64,000 nucleotides of DNA from the NCBI GenBank assembly GCA_016098155.1, contig JAAAJB010000074.1, positions 21,665-85,664 on the forward strand, read 5' to 3'. This stretch comes from Actinomortierella ambigua (taxonomy: Eukaryota > Mortierellomycota > Mortierellomycetes > Mortierellales > Mortierellaceae). Both the position numbers and the translations under genes were made by a program. The first letter of the stretch is position 1. The number at the start of each line of letters is the position of its first letter. Positions 35,835 to 49,906 of this stretch are shown piece after piece. The notes under the pieces were generated by a model. That model made no database searches, had not been told where the DNA came from, and saw only the letters and a program-made list of their open reading frames with translations.

Positions 35835-36967
35835 TTAACATATGAGCCAACACCCAACAAGGCTAACGATCAACAACAACGATGAAGAGGAGCAGGACAA
35901 TAACGACGACAACGACGACGGTCTTCGAAGACCAGCTCGCATTTTACCATGCCCATGCGCATCCTCACCATCGCCCTCGACCGCCGCGTCTTCGTCCAGG
36001 TCCCCGTCATGACGAAGCAGCGCCAGCTGATCCATCGCCCTGTACATCGGCGCTTGTTGGGTCCCACAGGCAAACTTGGTCTGGCAGGCCGCGATACAGG
36101 CCGGGCTCTTGTGGACGGCGGATGCAGGTTGGAGGAGACGGTGCTGGTCCTTGTCGACGATGGCCGCCTCGACGGAGGAGAGGGATTGGGATGGTGGTGA
36201 AGCGCCGCGGGCGACGGATCTTTCAAGGAGATGGATCTGGCTGGGCGTGTAGAGGAGGTGGTTGTCCGTCGTCGGGTGGACGGTGTCTCTTTCTCCCCTG
36301 TCATTGTCGTCATCGTTGTCCTTGTGTTGTTGTTTGTCTGTTGGTTGGATCGGCGATGGGGCTCGTTTGGAGTTTCTGTGGTCTCTTGGATGGCTTTCGG
36401 AAGAGATGGCCGCCGCCGAGAAGAAGCTGCTGCTGCTGCTGCTCTTCTTATTTCCGTCGCCGTCCAACGACTCGATGTTTTTGCTCTCGTAGACGCTGCC
36501 ACAAGTCAAGAGACATTGCCATAGGTCACGTCGGCAGAGTTTGAACGGCACCGGCAACTGCCAGTCGTTCAACTTTTTGGTCGTCTTGGACGGACATGTG
36601 CATTGCCACTCCAATGTGTCACTGTTGCTAGAAAGAAATGAAAATATTGTGGAGCGGGATGAGTCAGAGGTTAAGTGTTTCCGATGACCGTAATCATGTT
36701 CACCATTTTTAAAACGCCCTCTCCCTTTCCTCCAAGGAACAACGGGAGTCATGGGGAGACAAGAAGCACTTACCAGGTATTCGTCACAGCGCTGTTTTGG
36801 CAGGAGACGACACACATTGCCAGCTGGTTGGCACAGATGGTTTCGCGGGTGAGCTGGTCCATGACGCCTGACTGCGTGTAGGCCAGCACTGCCTGGCACA
36901 GGAGCACGAATAGCAGCCATGCTGAGATGGCAGTCAGCCCATGTCCTCTAACGATGCTTCCTTGCAT
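35835..36967 (-). CDS. Secreted Cys-rich protein, DUF7707-like, GPI-anchored
   Basis: Cell-surface protein of unknown function. Exons 36774-36967 and 35835-36627 give 328 residues. A signal peptide (ISAWLLFVLLCQAVLA) precedes a Cys-rich module (ICANQLAMCVVSCQNSAVTNTCNSDTLEWQCTCPS), which resembles the fungal DUF7707 pattern. Further Cys follow in KLCRRDLWQCLLTC and later in SPACIAACQTKFACG. The middle is Ser-, Asp- and His-rich. The C-terminus has a Ser-rich stretch followed by hydrophobic LLLIVSLVGCWLIC, consistent with GPI attachment. The exon junction falls inside the Cys module and is in phase. Convergent with the F-box gene, 171 bases apart. Confidence 0.65.
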
Positions 36968-37158
36968 GCGATGGAAAATGAGAAAGGAAAGAAGAGGAAA
37001 AGAACGAATATTTCTTATTTATTTTTTGGACGGGTATTCGATTTTCGTCAGGGCGGCAAATGAGGAAAAACAGGAATGGGACGGATATGAATAAGGATGG
37101 GGAAGAAAAAAACTGGGGAAGGGGGGAAAGGGGGGATGAGATACTACAACTACTACTA

Positions 37159-37692
37159 CTACAAGTCAAGCTTGAAGTGGAGGCACTCGTCGTCCTCGTG
37201 CACCACCTCGAATTGCAGGGCCCTGTACAGTCCAATGGCGCTCTCCCAACCCTTGGTGGTCTCGACAAGGATGCGCTTGCGCCCCTGGAGGCGCCCTTGC
37301 TCGATCAAGTGCCTCACAATCATTTTCGAGAGCCCCTGGCCACGACGCCCTGGGACGATCGAGACCCGTGTCATCCGACACTCGCCTACATCCGTCACCT
37401 TCTTGCTGTCGCCACTGCCAGCATCGGCATCGTCGTCTCTCCAAGAACCAAAGACGTTTGGAGCAGGGAGCGGGAACAGGATGCCCGAGCCAATGATGGC
37501 TTGGTCATCGTCGTCCTCGGTCATGACGACGACGATGGCCCGGAGTGTATCCAGGTAGAACCCTTGGATGTCCTCGAGGTCTCGGTTGTACTGAGGATCA
37601 AAGATCTCACCCCATCGTTCCTTCAACCCGGCCTGTACCAGCTCATAGACGGCTGCTTGATCTCTTTTCTCGAACGGACGGATTTTAACCAT
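37159..37692 (-). CDS. GNAT-family N-acetyltransferase
   Basis: Acetyl-CoA-dependent acetyltransferase, single exon, 177 residues. Opening IRPFEKRDQAAVYELVQAGLKERWG is typical of GNAT motif C/D. The acetyl-CoA-binding motif A is seen in MTRVSIVPGRRGQGLSKMIVRHLIEQ (RRGQGL fits R/QxxGxG/A), followed by motif B GWESAIGLYRALQFEVV. An acidic loop (EDDDDQ, DDDADAGSGD) is inserted before motif A. The substrate is unknown. A TATA-like box lies about 120 bases upstream. Confidence 0.8.
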   Translation of the reverse strand: MVKIRPFEKRDQAAVYELVQAGLKERWGEIFDPQYNRDLEDIQGFYLDTLRAIVVVMTEDDDDQAIIGSGILFPLPAPNVFGSWRDDDADAGSGDSKKVTDVGECRMTRVSIVPGRRGQGLSKMIVRHLIEQGRLQGRKRILVETTKGWESAIGLYRALQFEVVHEDDECLHFKLDL

Positions 37693-37811
37693 ATTTGTGT
37701 CTAGTGTATATTATTGGGTGTGGAGGGTTGTTTTGTTTGTTACCTTGAGGCGCTGGCGGGGCTAAGATCGACTGCAAAGAAAACAGGAGTGAGAAACGGC
37801 GTCGAGTCCTC

Positions 37812-37817
37812 TTTATA
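37812..37817 (-). promoter_or_regulatory. TATA-like box of GNAT gene
   Basis: TATAAA on the minus strand about 120 bases upstream of the ATG. Confidence 0.4.
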
Positions 37818-38351
37818 GCCTTTCAGCATTCTCCGCATGACGTGCTTTTGTCCATTCCCTCCCTCGAACCAATGTTACACAGTTCAGCTCGTGCAAGCTT
37901 ATTCTTGGTTGTGTGTGTAGGAGTGGGAGTAGAGGCGTTGAGGAGGGCTTGCAGCAATGTCGTCTCGCTCTCCATTTTTTTTTTGGTTTCAAACTCTGCA
38001 TGTGCAAATGACTTTGATCATCAAGTGATATCTTGGTGCGATATGGACATGGTCGATATCATTTACTTTGATTGCGACAAGGGGTGAGTAGGTAATGAGG
38101 AAAGTATAGAAGAAACATTCAAGCTCGGAGAAACTGAGGGACAGCGTGGGTGGTTGGTTGAGATGCAAGGCTTTGCGTCTTTCAAGGTTTCTGTTAACTG
38201 CCGCGCGCTCTTGGTGGAACACCCATAGAACAGCATTTTTCAGTCCCCGATGGGAAAACAGAAAAACTGGGCGTGGAAATACAGTCCACATTTACCTCAT
38301 TTGACTGCTTGCTGAGCAGAAAAAAAAAAACACAAAAAGGGGTTCTGTGTG

Positions 38352-38358
38352 TATAAAA
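38352..38358 (+). promoter_or_regulatory. TATA-like box of CTP synthase gene
   Basis: TATAAAA 88 bases upstream of the ATG, followed by a CT-rich leader. Confidence 0.5.
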
Positions 38359-38439
38359 GAAACACAACGAGATCTCTATTTCTCTTTTTCTGTTGCAATC
38401 AATACTCCATTGTCAATTCCCATTACATTACATTCTACC

Positions 38440-40855
<2,416 letters not shown>

Positions 40856-41681
40856 ATTCAAGACAACGAGCAACAGCAACAGCAGCAGGAGCAGGAGCAG
40901 CAACAGGAAGAACAAGGAGGAGGAGGAGGAGGAGGCGTCCAGGACAAGGATGTCATTGTTGTATCTCTGGAAGAATTCGCAAGGCGGCTGTTTTTGTCTG
41001 GTCCTCACTTGTCGTACCAATGGCTGCGCCGTTTATTCGTAGAATGAACGCTACTCATCAACATCATCACCACTCGTTTTATTCCTACGGCAGCCACCCC
41101 CTCTACTTTTCTATGTTTTATCTTTTTTTTTTTTTCTAATCTTAGTTCCTCTCAAGAAGTCTTCTTTGTTTTGCTAGTTATTTTTTTTTCTTTTCTCTTC
41201 TTTTCTTTACCACTTGTTATCTATTTTCTTGCATCTCTTTTTATCGCATTTGTCACATTAGCATCTTTCATGTACTAGATAAGCAAAACATAAAACTCCA
41301 CGCTTATAATGAAAGTGGGGAGGGGAAACTCTCCCACTTTTTTTTTCTGGGTGGCACTTCCTACACAAAGGGGGGAAGATCCACCCACTCACTCCATTCA
41401 TCCGCTCCCAATTTTCTTTCCTGTTACACCATTGTATAAAAGCCCTCCACCAAAAAATAAAGACAAAAACGTCATAGACCCGCACATGTTTTTAAAGGAT
41501 GATGACACAAACGCGCATTCTTTCTTTCTTTCAGGCACCAAGTGAGCGGATGTTTAATAGAGAAAACTAGACAAAGTGTGCGAAAAAAATTTCGGGAAGG
41601 GGGGGGGCAGGGAGGACAGAAAGAACAAAATAAAAGATTCCCTGAGTGGTCTCTTGTTTTCTTTTTTTTTCTTCTTCTTCT
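40856..41681. other. Intergenic between convergent CTP synthase and PEHE-like genes
   Basis: 3' flanks only: a CAG/GGA-rich start to 40940, then T-rich stretches. No gene seen. Confidence 0.5.
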
Positions 41682-44600
41682 TCACTTGTCAAGATCACGG
41701 AACGACGCCGGAGCGATCGACGAAGGTGTGAGCGTGATGGTCGAGTTTGTCGAAACTGGTGTTGAAGGGTCCGACAAGGGTAGCAGCAACGACGACGACG
41801 ACGACGACGATGTTGGCGACGGTGACGAAGGACACGTAGTGGTTGCCAAAGCAGGCGAGAACGCGACACCATGCGACACATTCTGGATCGCGCTCAGCGC
41901 CCGCTGCGTGATCGCCGACAACGGGTTCGTCAGATCCAACCCCGTCTCGCGGCTCCGCAACGAGTTTGTGCCCGGCACAAACCCAATCCCCGGCGCGTAG
42001 TTGCCCGTGGTCTTTTTGACTGCTGCTGCTGTCGTTGATGTTGTCGACGACGACAAGGCTGAAGTAGTAGTAGGAGTAGTAGTAATATTTTTAGTAGTAG
42101 TTGCTGTTGTGGTCGCTCCCTTTGTTCGTGTCGCCGGTGCCTTCATCGTGCTTCTCGTCGTTGCCTTTGTTGTACCTCGTGTCGATCGAGAGGAAGACGC
42201 TGCTGTTGTCCCTGCTGATGCTGATGCGGCCGCTCCCGTTTTCGACCCTGCTAATGCAGCCGCCGCCGCCGCCGCCGCCGCTGCTGCTATAGCTGCCGCC
42301 GTCGATCCAGGAGGGCGACCGCGACCGCGGCCACGACCACGGCCACGACCACGACCACGGGTACTTCGGAGCAAACTCTCGGTGCTCGTGGAGGACGGTG
42401 CCGATGACAACGCTGACGACCCTGGATCGGCGCCACGCCTGCTAGCCCTGCCGGTAGTGGCCGCGGCTGTCTTGGCAACAACAGCAGCAGTTGCAGAACC
42501 TCGCGCAGGTCGTCCACTGCTCTTGCGAGAATAAGTAGCTGTCGTCGGAGCTGCAGCAGCAGCACTAGCACTGGCAGAGGAGGAAAGGTCCTTGTTCTTG
42601 CGATGGATATTCACATCGACCGCCTCACCATCCTCTCCCTCTCTCTTCCTGGGCCTGACCTGCCAAAGCGGGACCTGCAACGTGTCCGTGTACCCCTTCT
42701 CGGCCATCCGCTGCTGAACCAACGTACCAAACAGATCCTCCGCCATCGGCAGCTCGAAATCCCGCTTGTCCACCAACGGCACCTTGCACCCAAACGCCAA
42801 GGCCACCCGCGTGCTCGTCCGCCCGCCTCGCGCCAGATTCAGGTCCGGTCGGAAGAATGTTGTGATCGGCTTGGGTGGTCGCTGTTGCTGTTGCTGCTCC
42901 TGTTGCTTCTTCTTCTTGGCTTCCTCTGCACTAGCAGCTGCTAACAACAACAACCTTTCCTCATGCTCACGCTTCCTCCTCTTGTTCGCCGCGATCGGCG
43001 ACTCGCCCTTGCGTGGTCGTCCTCCTGCACCGCGACGTCGTCGGGTCACCTCCGTCGTTCGCGTCGTCGACACCGATCGTGCTCGCTTCTCGCGTCGGCT
43101 AGTGGGTTTGCGGCCGTCCTCGTCGTCTACCTCCATACCTTCTTCTTCTTCTTCCTCCACCTCTTCTTCCTCCACCTCTTCATCGTCTTCGCTCTCATCC
43201 TCCTCTTCTTCTTCTTCGTCTTCTTCATCTTCTTCCTCGTCACTCTCATTCTCGATGCTAGCCGCTCCACGAGAACCACGTCTGCGTCGCCGTGTCGTCT
43301 TTGGCAAACTTTTGCCATCCGTGACCGATCGACCACGTCTCCGCACGGCCGTCGTTGCCGTTGTCGTCGCCGTCAATCGCGGACGACCCACAGACCGCCG
43401 TACCTTGGTCGCAGCAGCAGCGGTCGATCGTCGCCTTGATCGCTTGGTCGACACCTCATCCTCGCTCTCCTCTTCATCACTCGAGACTTCCTCCTCCTCT
43501 TCTTCTTCTTCTTCTTCGCTATCCTCGTCCTCGTCCTCCTCCTCGCTGCCCTCGACCTGCTCATTCATCCACGCAAGCCGGCTCCTCGTCCGCGTGTACG
43601 GTGATGACTTTGTGAGCAGCGTCTGCAACGAGTAATGGCTCGCATCGCCCAGACTCAACATCTCATACCGTCGCAGGCTCTCCTCGGCCTCCCGCAGCAG
43701 CCGCCGGTAGTACTCGTCCTGCAGCTGCTTGGCCTCGGCCAGTGAAAGCGGCTCGCCTGTTGCTGTTCCGCTCGCACTAGGATGTGGATGATGAGGATGA
43801 TGGTGATGGTGGTGGTGGTGATGAGGGCTACCGACATCTCCTCCTCCAATTCCTCCTTCATGAGATTGCGACGACGCCATGGGTGATGACGGTAGTGGAG
43901 AAGAGACCTCCAGGCTCGGTGTCGCCCTTTGGTCCTGCTCATGTGATTGATGTTCAAGGGCCGTATCCATCGCCATCGCCGCTGCCGTTGCTGTTGTGGT
44001 TGTCATTGACGAAGAGGGCGAAGAGGAAGGCGAAGTAGAGGAGGTAGGGAGAGTACCAGGGGTACTTGTAGCAGTAGTAGCAATTCCAGCACCAGCAGAT
44101 GAAGCCTGCTTCAGCTGCAAGGTCCTCAGCACACTGATCGGCACCAAGCGATTGATATCCGTATGCCGCAACCGCTCGACGACAAGCTGTTGCTGGTACA
44201 TGGCATGCTGCACCTTCTCCCGCTCCCGGTTCTTGAGCTTCTTCTCCGCCTTTTCATGCTTGAGGTGCCGTCGCTCATACGCCTCGTCCCGCACATCCTC
44301 GTCCTCCGCTATCGCCGATCCGGGGGGCAATGGTCCCATCGTGGCCGTGATGGTGGTGGTTGTGGTTGTGTTGGTCGCCGTCGCCGCCGCTCCTCGCTCT
44401 GAAGAGGGTGGAGAAGACGACGACGACGGGGAAGAGATCGTCGTCATGCCTGAACGTTTGCCTATGAAAGAAGAGGATGATCCTCCCGTTCCTGCGCCGA
44501 CTGATCCTACTCCTGTTCCTGCTCCTCCTTTAGCAACAACACTTCCTGAACCGCCCGTCGCACCGCCACTATACCCCCCTCCAGACACAAAGTTCATGGT

Positions 44601-45373
44601 GGTCCTGGCTTGATGCTGCAAAATCTCGCGATGCTTCTGCCGGGTCGCCACCGGGCGAGGTGCCAAGAACCCCGCCGCTGGAGGTGGTGGTTGGTTTTGT
44701 TGCTGCTCCCCTACGAGAGAAGAGATAGGAACGGCTGGAGAAACGGTGTTTGCAGCAGCCGCTTTAGAGCCTCGCCTAGACGATGTCGATGTCAATGACG
44801 ATGATGATGATGACAGCCTGGCAGCCTTGAGTGCCTCTGCTGCTGCCTTGGCCTCGGCCTCGGCCAGGGCCTCTTCCTTGGCGAGGGTAAGGGAAAGGAG
44901 CTTCATCTCGCGCTTCTTCTCCTCTTGGAGGAACTGGCTGATGGGGCAAAGACGATACATGGGGATCTCGATGAAAGACTGGAGGGGCCTTTTGGGCTTT
45001 TTCGACGAAGAGGAAGAAGAAGAAGTGATGGTGGTAGTAGCGGCAGTAGTAGTAGCGGAAGTGGCGGAAGCAGAGGATGAGGAAGGAACTGGTGCGGGTG
45101 TGGATGCAAGTGTTGGTGGTGGCGGGGCGTGTGAAGAGGGGCCACTTCCACCACCGTAGGTGGAAGGAAGGATATGGTTTGGATCATATTCAGTGTCTTG
45201 TAGACGCGTCTTGTCAGAGGTCAGGTAAAGGAGGTATTCCTCGGCAGGCGTAGGAGGGAGCACTAGTTGGGGGAAGGGGTGTTGAAAAGTGAACGCGTGG
45301 AGAGTTGTTAGTGGGTCAGTCAAGCAAGGGAAGAGGGATGGAGGGATAGGATAGTGGTGGTGGTAGAAAGGAG

Positions 45374-45420
<47 letters not shown>

Positions 45421-46403
45421 AAAGGTGGCGAAAAAAAAATCAGCATATCCAAATATGTACCTGACAAGTCGGCAAGTGATTTTTCGAGGGTGAGTAGACC
45501 ATGGTCACGGAGCATGGCGCGTCGTGATGGGAGAACGCGTCGCTCTGGCTTGGTTGACTCTGGTGCTGGTGATGGTGCTGGTGCTGGCGCTAGTGTCGAT
45601 ACTGGCGCTGAGACTAGTGGTACAGTCGGAGGAGATGGAGCTGCAGTTGGGGGCGGCGAGCTGGGAGGGGCAACGACGGGGATCATCGCGTCGTCTTGTT
45701 CTTGACGCTTCTGTTTCTGTCGCCTTGGTTGCTTAGGTTGCTTTTTTGGTGTAGAAGTAGACTGTTGTTGCGCAAGTTCTTCCTCTTGCTGCCCTTCTTC
45801 CTGCTGCTGTTGTTTTTGTTGCTGCGCCAGCTCTTCCTGGTGCTTTTTTGCCCACCTTCCTTTTGGCTTCTTCACTGGTACTGGTGCCGGTGCTGGTGCT
45901 GGTTCTGTCGCAGGCTCTGGCTTTGGCTCAGGTTCAGCAAGTTCAGGCGTAGGCACCGCCGCGGCCATCTCTTGGTCGACCTTCTTCTTGCTCTTCCTAC
46001 CCTTCTTTGGCTTCTCCACGACGGATGGAGGGTCATCCTTCGTCTTCTTTTCATCCTCTTGCGCGTCTGGCATTGGCGTATCTATATCTACTGGTGGGGA
46101 TGGAGATTGCGTTGGCTGAGGGACTGGTTGTTGTTGCTTGTGTCTCTTTGAGGTGGGTTTGCCGCCATTTTCGGACGAGCGCCTCTTCTGGGGCGGTACA
46201 GGGGCCGAGGGCGGTGGCGTTGTGGTGGATGGGTCGATGATGTTGGTGTCGGTGTCGGTGTCGGTAGGCTTTGTGGGGATGAGTTTTGTGGTTGAGGTGT
46301 TTTTAATGCTGACTCGTCGACTGGAGGCGGCATGGGGAGGCATGGGAAGCGGGTTGGAGGGCACGCGCCTTTCGAGCGTGTCGAAAGAATTAGGCGAGTC
46401 CAT
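41682..46403 (-). CDS. Large PEHE-like, AT-hook-rich nuclear protein
   Basis: Predicted chromatin scaffold, 1507 residues, exons 45461-46403 and 41682-45262. Residues near 310-330 (EKSLADLSG|VLPPTPAEEYLLYL) and 405-425 (LQSFIEIPMYRLCPIS) are ordered. Residues about 632-680 (EDVRDEAYERRHLKHEKAEKKLKNREREKVQ.....VERLR) closely resemble the C-terminal half of the PEHE domain of MSL1/KANSL1, which binds the MOF-type acetyltransferase. That family call is from memory of the pattern. Further along are a His-rich run, long acidic stretches, AT-hook-like cores (VGRPRL, GGRPRKG, and a long RG repeat ending GRPPG), and a folded-looking block near 1110-1185 (ITTFFRPDLNLARGG....VALAFGCKVPLVDKRDFELP). The intron is 198 bases, free of stops in frame. 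The ATG at 46403 is the first in frame. Confidence 0.6.
45377..45416. repeat. (GA)n microsatellite inside an intron
   Basis: About 19 GA units in the single intron of the PEHE-like gene; in the sense direction it would read as alternating Leu-Ser if retained. Confidence 0.95.
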
Positions 46404-47147
46404 TCCCACACGCGAGAGCGAGAAAAAAAACACAAAAAAAAGAGGGGGATTGGAAGGAGATGCAATAATGAGAGAGAGGAGACAAAATTAAGAGTAGTGA
46501 ATGTGAGAATGAGCTGATGAGAATGGGGGGGAAGGGGGGGATGGGAGAGAGAAAGAGAGAGAAAGTGTGTGTGAGATGAAAAGGGAATGTTGTTGTCGAG
46601 GAGAGGAGGTTGGAGGGCTGCTGCTGGGTAAGGTGGCTCCCCCGTTGTTGTTGTTGTTGTTGTTGTTTTTTGTTGCATTCATTCTCCCTTTCTGGAGAGA
46701 AGACTGGTTCAGTTGAGTGAAGGGGGGGGGGAAAGGATAGGGGTAGACAGACAGAGAGAGCTATTCATTCCACCGACAACCCTCTTCTCTCTTCCTCTGA
46801 TCAGAATGCATCATTCATTCTCTCACTCTCACCCGCACTCTTACATGCTCTCCTTCCCACAGACATACATTCACTGAGAAAAAGTTGCTCAAATATGCTG
46901 TGTTGTCTGTGGTTCTGCTGATACCCACACCCCACCATCATTGGAGTCCCAAGGTTTGAGACTTGCCATCATTTTGTGTGGATAAGTGCGTGGTGTGTAC
47001 GTATGCGTTGATGTGTTTTGTCCGCACGCGATCTATCCCTCCCTTCCTCTTTCCGACACCAACATGTTCATGTGAAAATACCAAATGATATCTTCTCTAT
47101 TCTCATGTCTCTTTTTTTTACAAAAAACTCGCTGTCTTTTTTTTTTC
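46404..47147. other. Intergenic between MetAP1 and PEHE-like genes
   Basis: Purine-rich on + next to the PEHE-like start (pyrimidine-rich in sense), with a GTT/AAC triplet run near 46645-46675. No gene seen. Confidence 0.5.
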
Positions 47148-48525
47148 TTATGCCTTGGTAGGTCTAGCTGTCAGGATCTCGACGCCAGTCTCTGTCACCA
47201 GCATGGTCTGCTCAAACTGCGCCGATCGCTTGCCATCGGCAGTGACCGCCGTCCAGTTGTCGGGCCACATCTCATCACGCCACGTGCCCTCGGAGATCAT
47301 GGGCTCGATCGTAAACACATGGCCGGCCTTCATCACACCCACGGCCTTGTTGCGCGCATAGTGCGGGATGCTGGGCGCACAATGGAACAGGCGGTGGATA
47401 CCATGGCCGCAATACGTCTTCACGACCGAGAACCCTTCGCTCTTGGCATGCTTCTCAATCACGTTGCCCAGATCGCGGTACAGCGTGCCCGGTCGCACAA
47501 TCGCAATCGCCTTCTCCAGACACTCGCGCGTCGTCCGGATCAACCGCAGACCATCCGCATCCACCTTGCCCACGGCTACCGTCTCGTTCAGGTCCGCATG
47601 GAACCCATCCTTGTAGATACTAATGTCCAGATTCACGATATCGCCGTCCTTCAACGGGCGCTGATCGGGGATGCCGTGGCAGATCACCTCGTTCACTGAC
47701 GTGCAGCACGACTTGGGGAACCCATTGTAGTTCAACGGCGATGGGTACGCTCCCCGCGCAATCGTCGCCTCGTGAATCACTCGGTCAATCTCATCCGTCG
47801 TCACCCCGACCTTGACCGCCGCAATGCCGAGATCCGTCACCTCGCGTGCCAGACGACACACCGTGCGCATCTTTTCAATCTCGTCCGGCTTCAACACCTC
47901 GATCACCGACGAACTGCGAATGTTTTGCTCAGAAACTGGGATCCCCGTCTCGGAATAGTCTGGACGCCCAATCTCGGCTGGCACTGCTCGTCGCTCCGAC
48001 AGTGGGTAGTGAGGACGCAGGGGGCCCGTGTACTTGAAGCCAGGCCAGGGGTCCGATCCGCCTTCCTCTGTTGAAAAGGGGGGAGGGGGACAAGTTGAAT
48101 CATAATAAAGGAGAGAGACGTTGCCTCACAGTTAAGAAAAGGTAATAACCCGAATTTTTTCTCGGTAAGAATCAACATGTTCAACAAACACAACAGATCG
48201 CCTCGTACCAGCAGCAGGGCCACTAGTCATGGCCATAATCTTGTGAACGGCCTTGTGGGTGGCCTAGAGATAGAGAGAGAGAGAGAGACTGCGGGATTAG
48301 GAAACAACCACATGACAACACAGAGAGGTGGGACGACCCCCCCCCTTTGGCTTAGGCTTCAAGTGGGGTAACAACGTGCGAGCACACTCTCTTTACCCAG
48401 TTCTTCTTGAAGCACTCCTGAGAGCAGAAAAACGAGTTGGGAATCTTGAGCTTCAAGCACGAGGGGCACTGGAGAGTAGCGGGCTTGCTACAGTCCATGC
48501 CCTGGCAGATTTGAGAGGACGACAT
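47148..48525 (-). CDS. MAP1: Methionine aminopeptidase 1
   Basis: Removes the initiator Met from nascent proteins at the ribosome. Exons 48397-48525, 48209-48263 and 47148-48067 give 367 residues. The N-terminal zinc-finger region has C/H ligands ([20 protein letters not shown]...[12 protein letters not shown], ending THKAVHK). The catalytic domain holds the five metal ligands in [23 protein letters not shown] (two Asp), [11 protein letters not shown] (His), TIEPMI (Glu) and [10 protein letters not shown] (Glu). Substrate-pocket blocks [22 protein letters not shown] are intact. Length matches type 1 enzymes with the ribosome-binding zinc finger. The first intron contains a (GA)n tract. Confidence 0.96.
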
Positions 48526-48728
48526 TATGAACAATGAACAAAGTGGAGGAGGGAGAAGAGAACAAATGGACAATGCATCGACCTCTTTTTTTTTTTTTTT
48601 CTGTCCCTCTCTCACTCTCTCACTCACTTTGGTGGCTTTGGGGAAGTGTCCACATTGACATTTTACGGTTTTGGCTGCGCAAGAGAGAAATGGCTTTATT
48701 TCGTCCTTTTTTTTTTTTTTGGCCCCCC

Positions 48729-49603
48729 CTACATCAACGTGGCAACACAGTCAATTTCAATGTTGGCGTCCTTGGGAAGGCGGGCAACTTGCACCGCAGC
48801 GCGTGCTGGTTTGATGCCATGAGCAAACGCCTTGGGGGGGGGGGAGGGGTGTACATCATAAAAGAAAGAAAGAAAAGAAAGAAAACAAATCCGCAGTAAG
48901 CTTCTGTTCCTTCCACACGCACACGCTTTGCTCGGCGGTCCTTGAAAGGCCGCGCAAAGTATTTGACCCCAACTTGTACTTTGAAGAAAGACAGGATACT
49001 TCCAAAAAAAAAAGACCTTATTATTTTTGATGGTGTTTGGTTTGGGTGGTTCTGAAAAGAGCCTCCCTGTTCCCCCTACCTCTTCATACGCCTTGTTCAT
49101 TTCATCAAAGTCGTCCATGTCCCTCAAGAAGACCGTCGTCTTGACGACGTTGCTCAAGGACGATCCTGCAGCCTGGAGTACCCCTGACAAGTTTTGAATG
49201 ACACGGTGCTGTAATAAGGGAACGATAGGGGAGAGCAAGTCGATTAGTTTCTGCAGGATACATTGCACCCGCCAACCCAAAACAATGTAGTTTCTTACCG
49301 TTTGGGTATAGATATCGCCAGGAACAAATTTGCCTGTGGCCGGGTCAATCGGCAGCTGGCCAGAGCAGAATATCATATTGTTGCTGATAATGCCTTGGGC
49401 TAAAAAAAAATGAATTTATACCTCTTGTTAGCCGGGCTCGAGTTTCTTTGACACCCCCACCCAAGATGGATGGTTTCACCTGAGAAGAAGAAGAGGAGGA
49501 GGAAGAAGAAAAGACATCGCTCCCATCACTTACAGTATGGTCCCAGAGCCTTGGGAGCTTGGTCAGTCGCGACGGGAATCTTTGTCATGAAAGTAGCAGC
49601 CAT
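48729..49603 (-). CDS. HMF1: Enamine/imine deaminase RidA, second paralogue (cytosolic form)
   Basis: RidA-family enzyme without a targeting peptide. Exons 49534-49603, 49299-49399, 49080-49208 and 48729-48830 give 133 residues. Marks: ATDQAPKALGPYSQGI, FCSGQLPIDPATG, SLSNVVKTTVFLRDMDDF, and the C-terminal substrate signature (KPARAAVQVARLPKDANIEIDCVATLM). The first two introns sit at the same codon positions and phases as in the paralogue at 18794-19925, which supports an old duplication rather than retroposition. A TATA-like box lies about 100 bases upstream, as in the other copy. Confidence 0.92.
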
Positions 49604-49906
49604 AACGTGTACGTGTGGTCTGTGATAGGTGTGGTGAGTAGGGTGGGTGTGGTGGGTGGGGAAAGGGTGGAGGTGGGGGTCTATTCCACCCAAACGGTGC
49701 TCTTTTTATACAAGAACATGCTCCTGTTCTGGAGGAGCGTGCAACCCGTGGGTTTGGGATTGTGCAAAAGTGTTGGCTAAACAGTTAAAGGAGAGGGTGC
49801 ATTTTCCCACCCCCCTAGCCGAAAAAAAAAACGCGCACCAATGGTCTATTGACTCGATTTATTTCACACACACGTTGAGCCTACCACCCAGAAGAGAGGG
49901 TGGGAA
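49604..49906. other. Intergenic between NDUFAF7 and second RidA genes
   Basis: Promoter of the RidA copy (GT-rich leader, TATA-like box) and 3' flank of NDUFAF7. No gene. Confidence 0.5.
49703..49710 (-). promoter_or_regulatory. TATA-like box of second RidA gene
   Basis: TATAAAAA on the minus strand, about 100 bases before the ATG. Confidence 0.5.

Larger units (their letters stand above)
37693..38439. other. Divergent intergenic region GNAT/CTP synthase
   Basis: Contains TATA-like boxes for both genes. No coding signal or RNA gene recognised. Confidence 0.5.

Noticed and set aside
42001..43635. Several + strand ORFs rich in Val, Arg or Ser
   Set aside because: Shadows of the low-complexity part of the PEHE-like gene.
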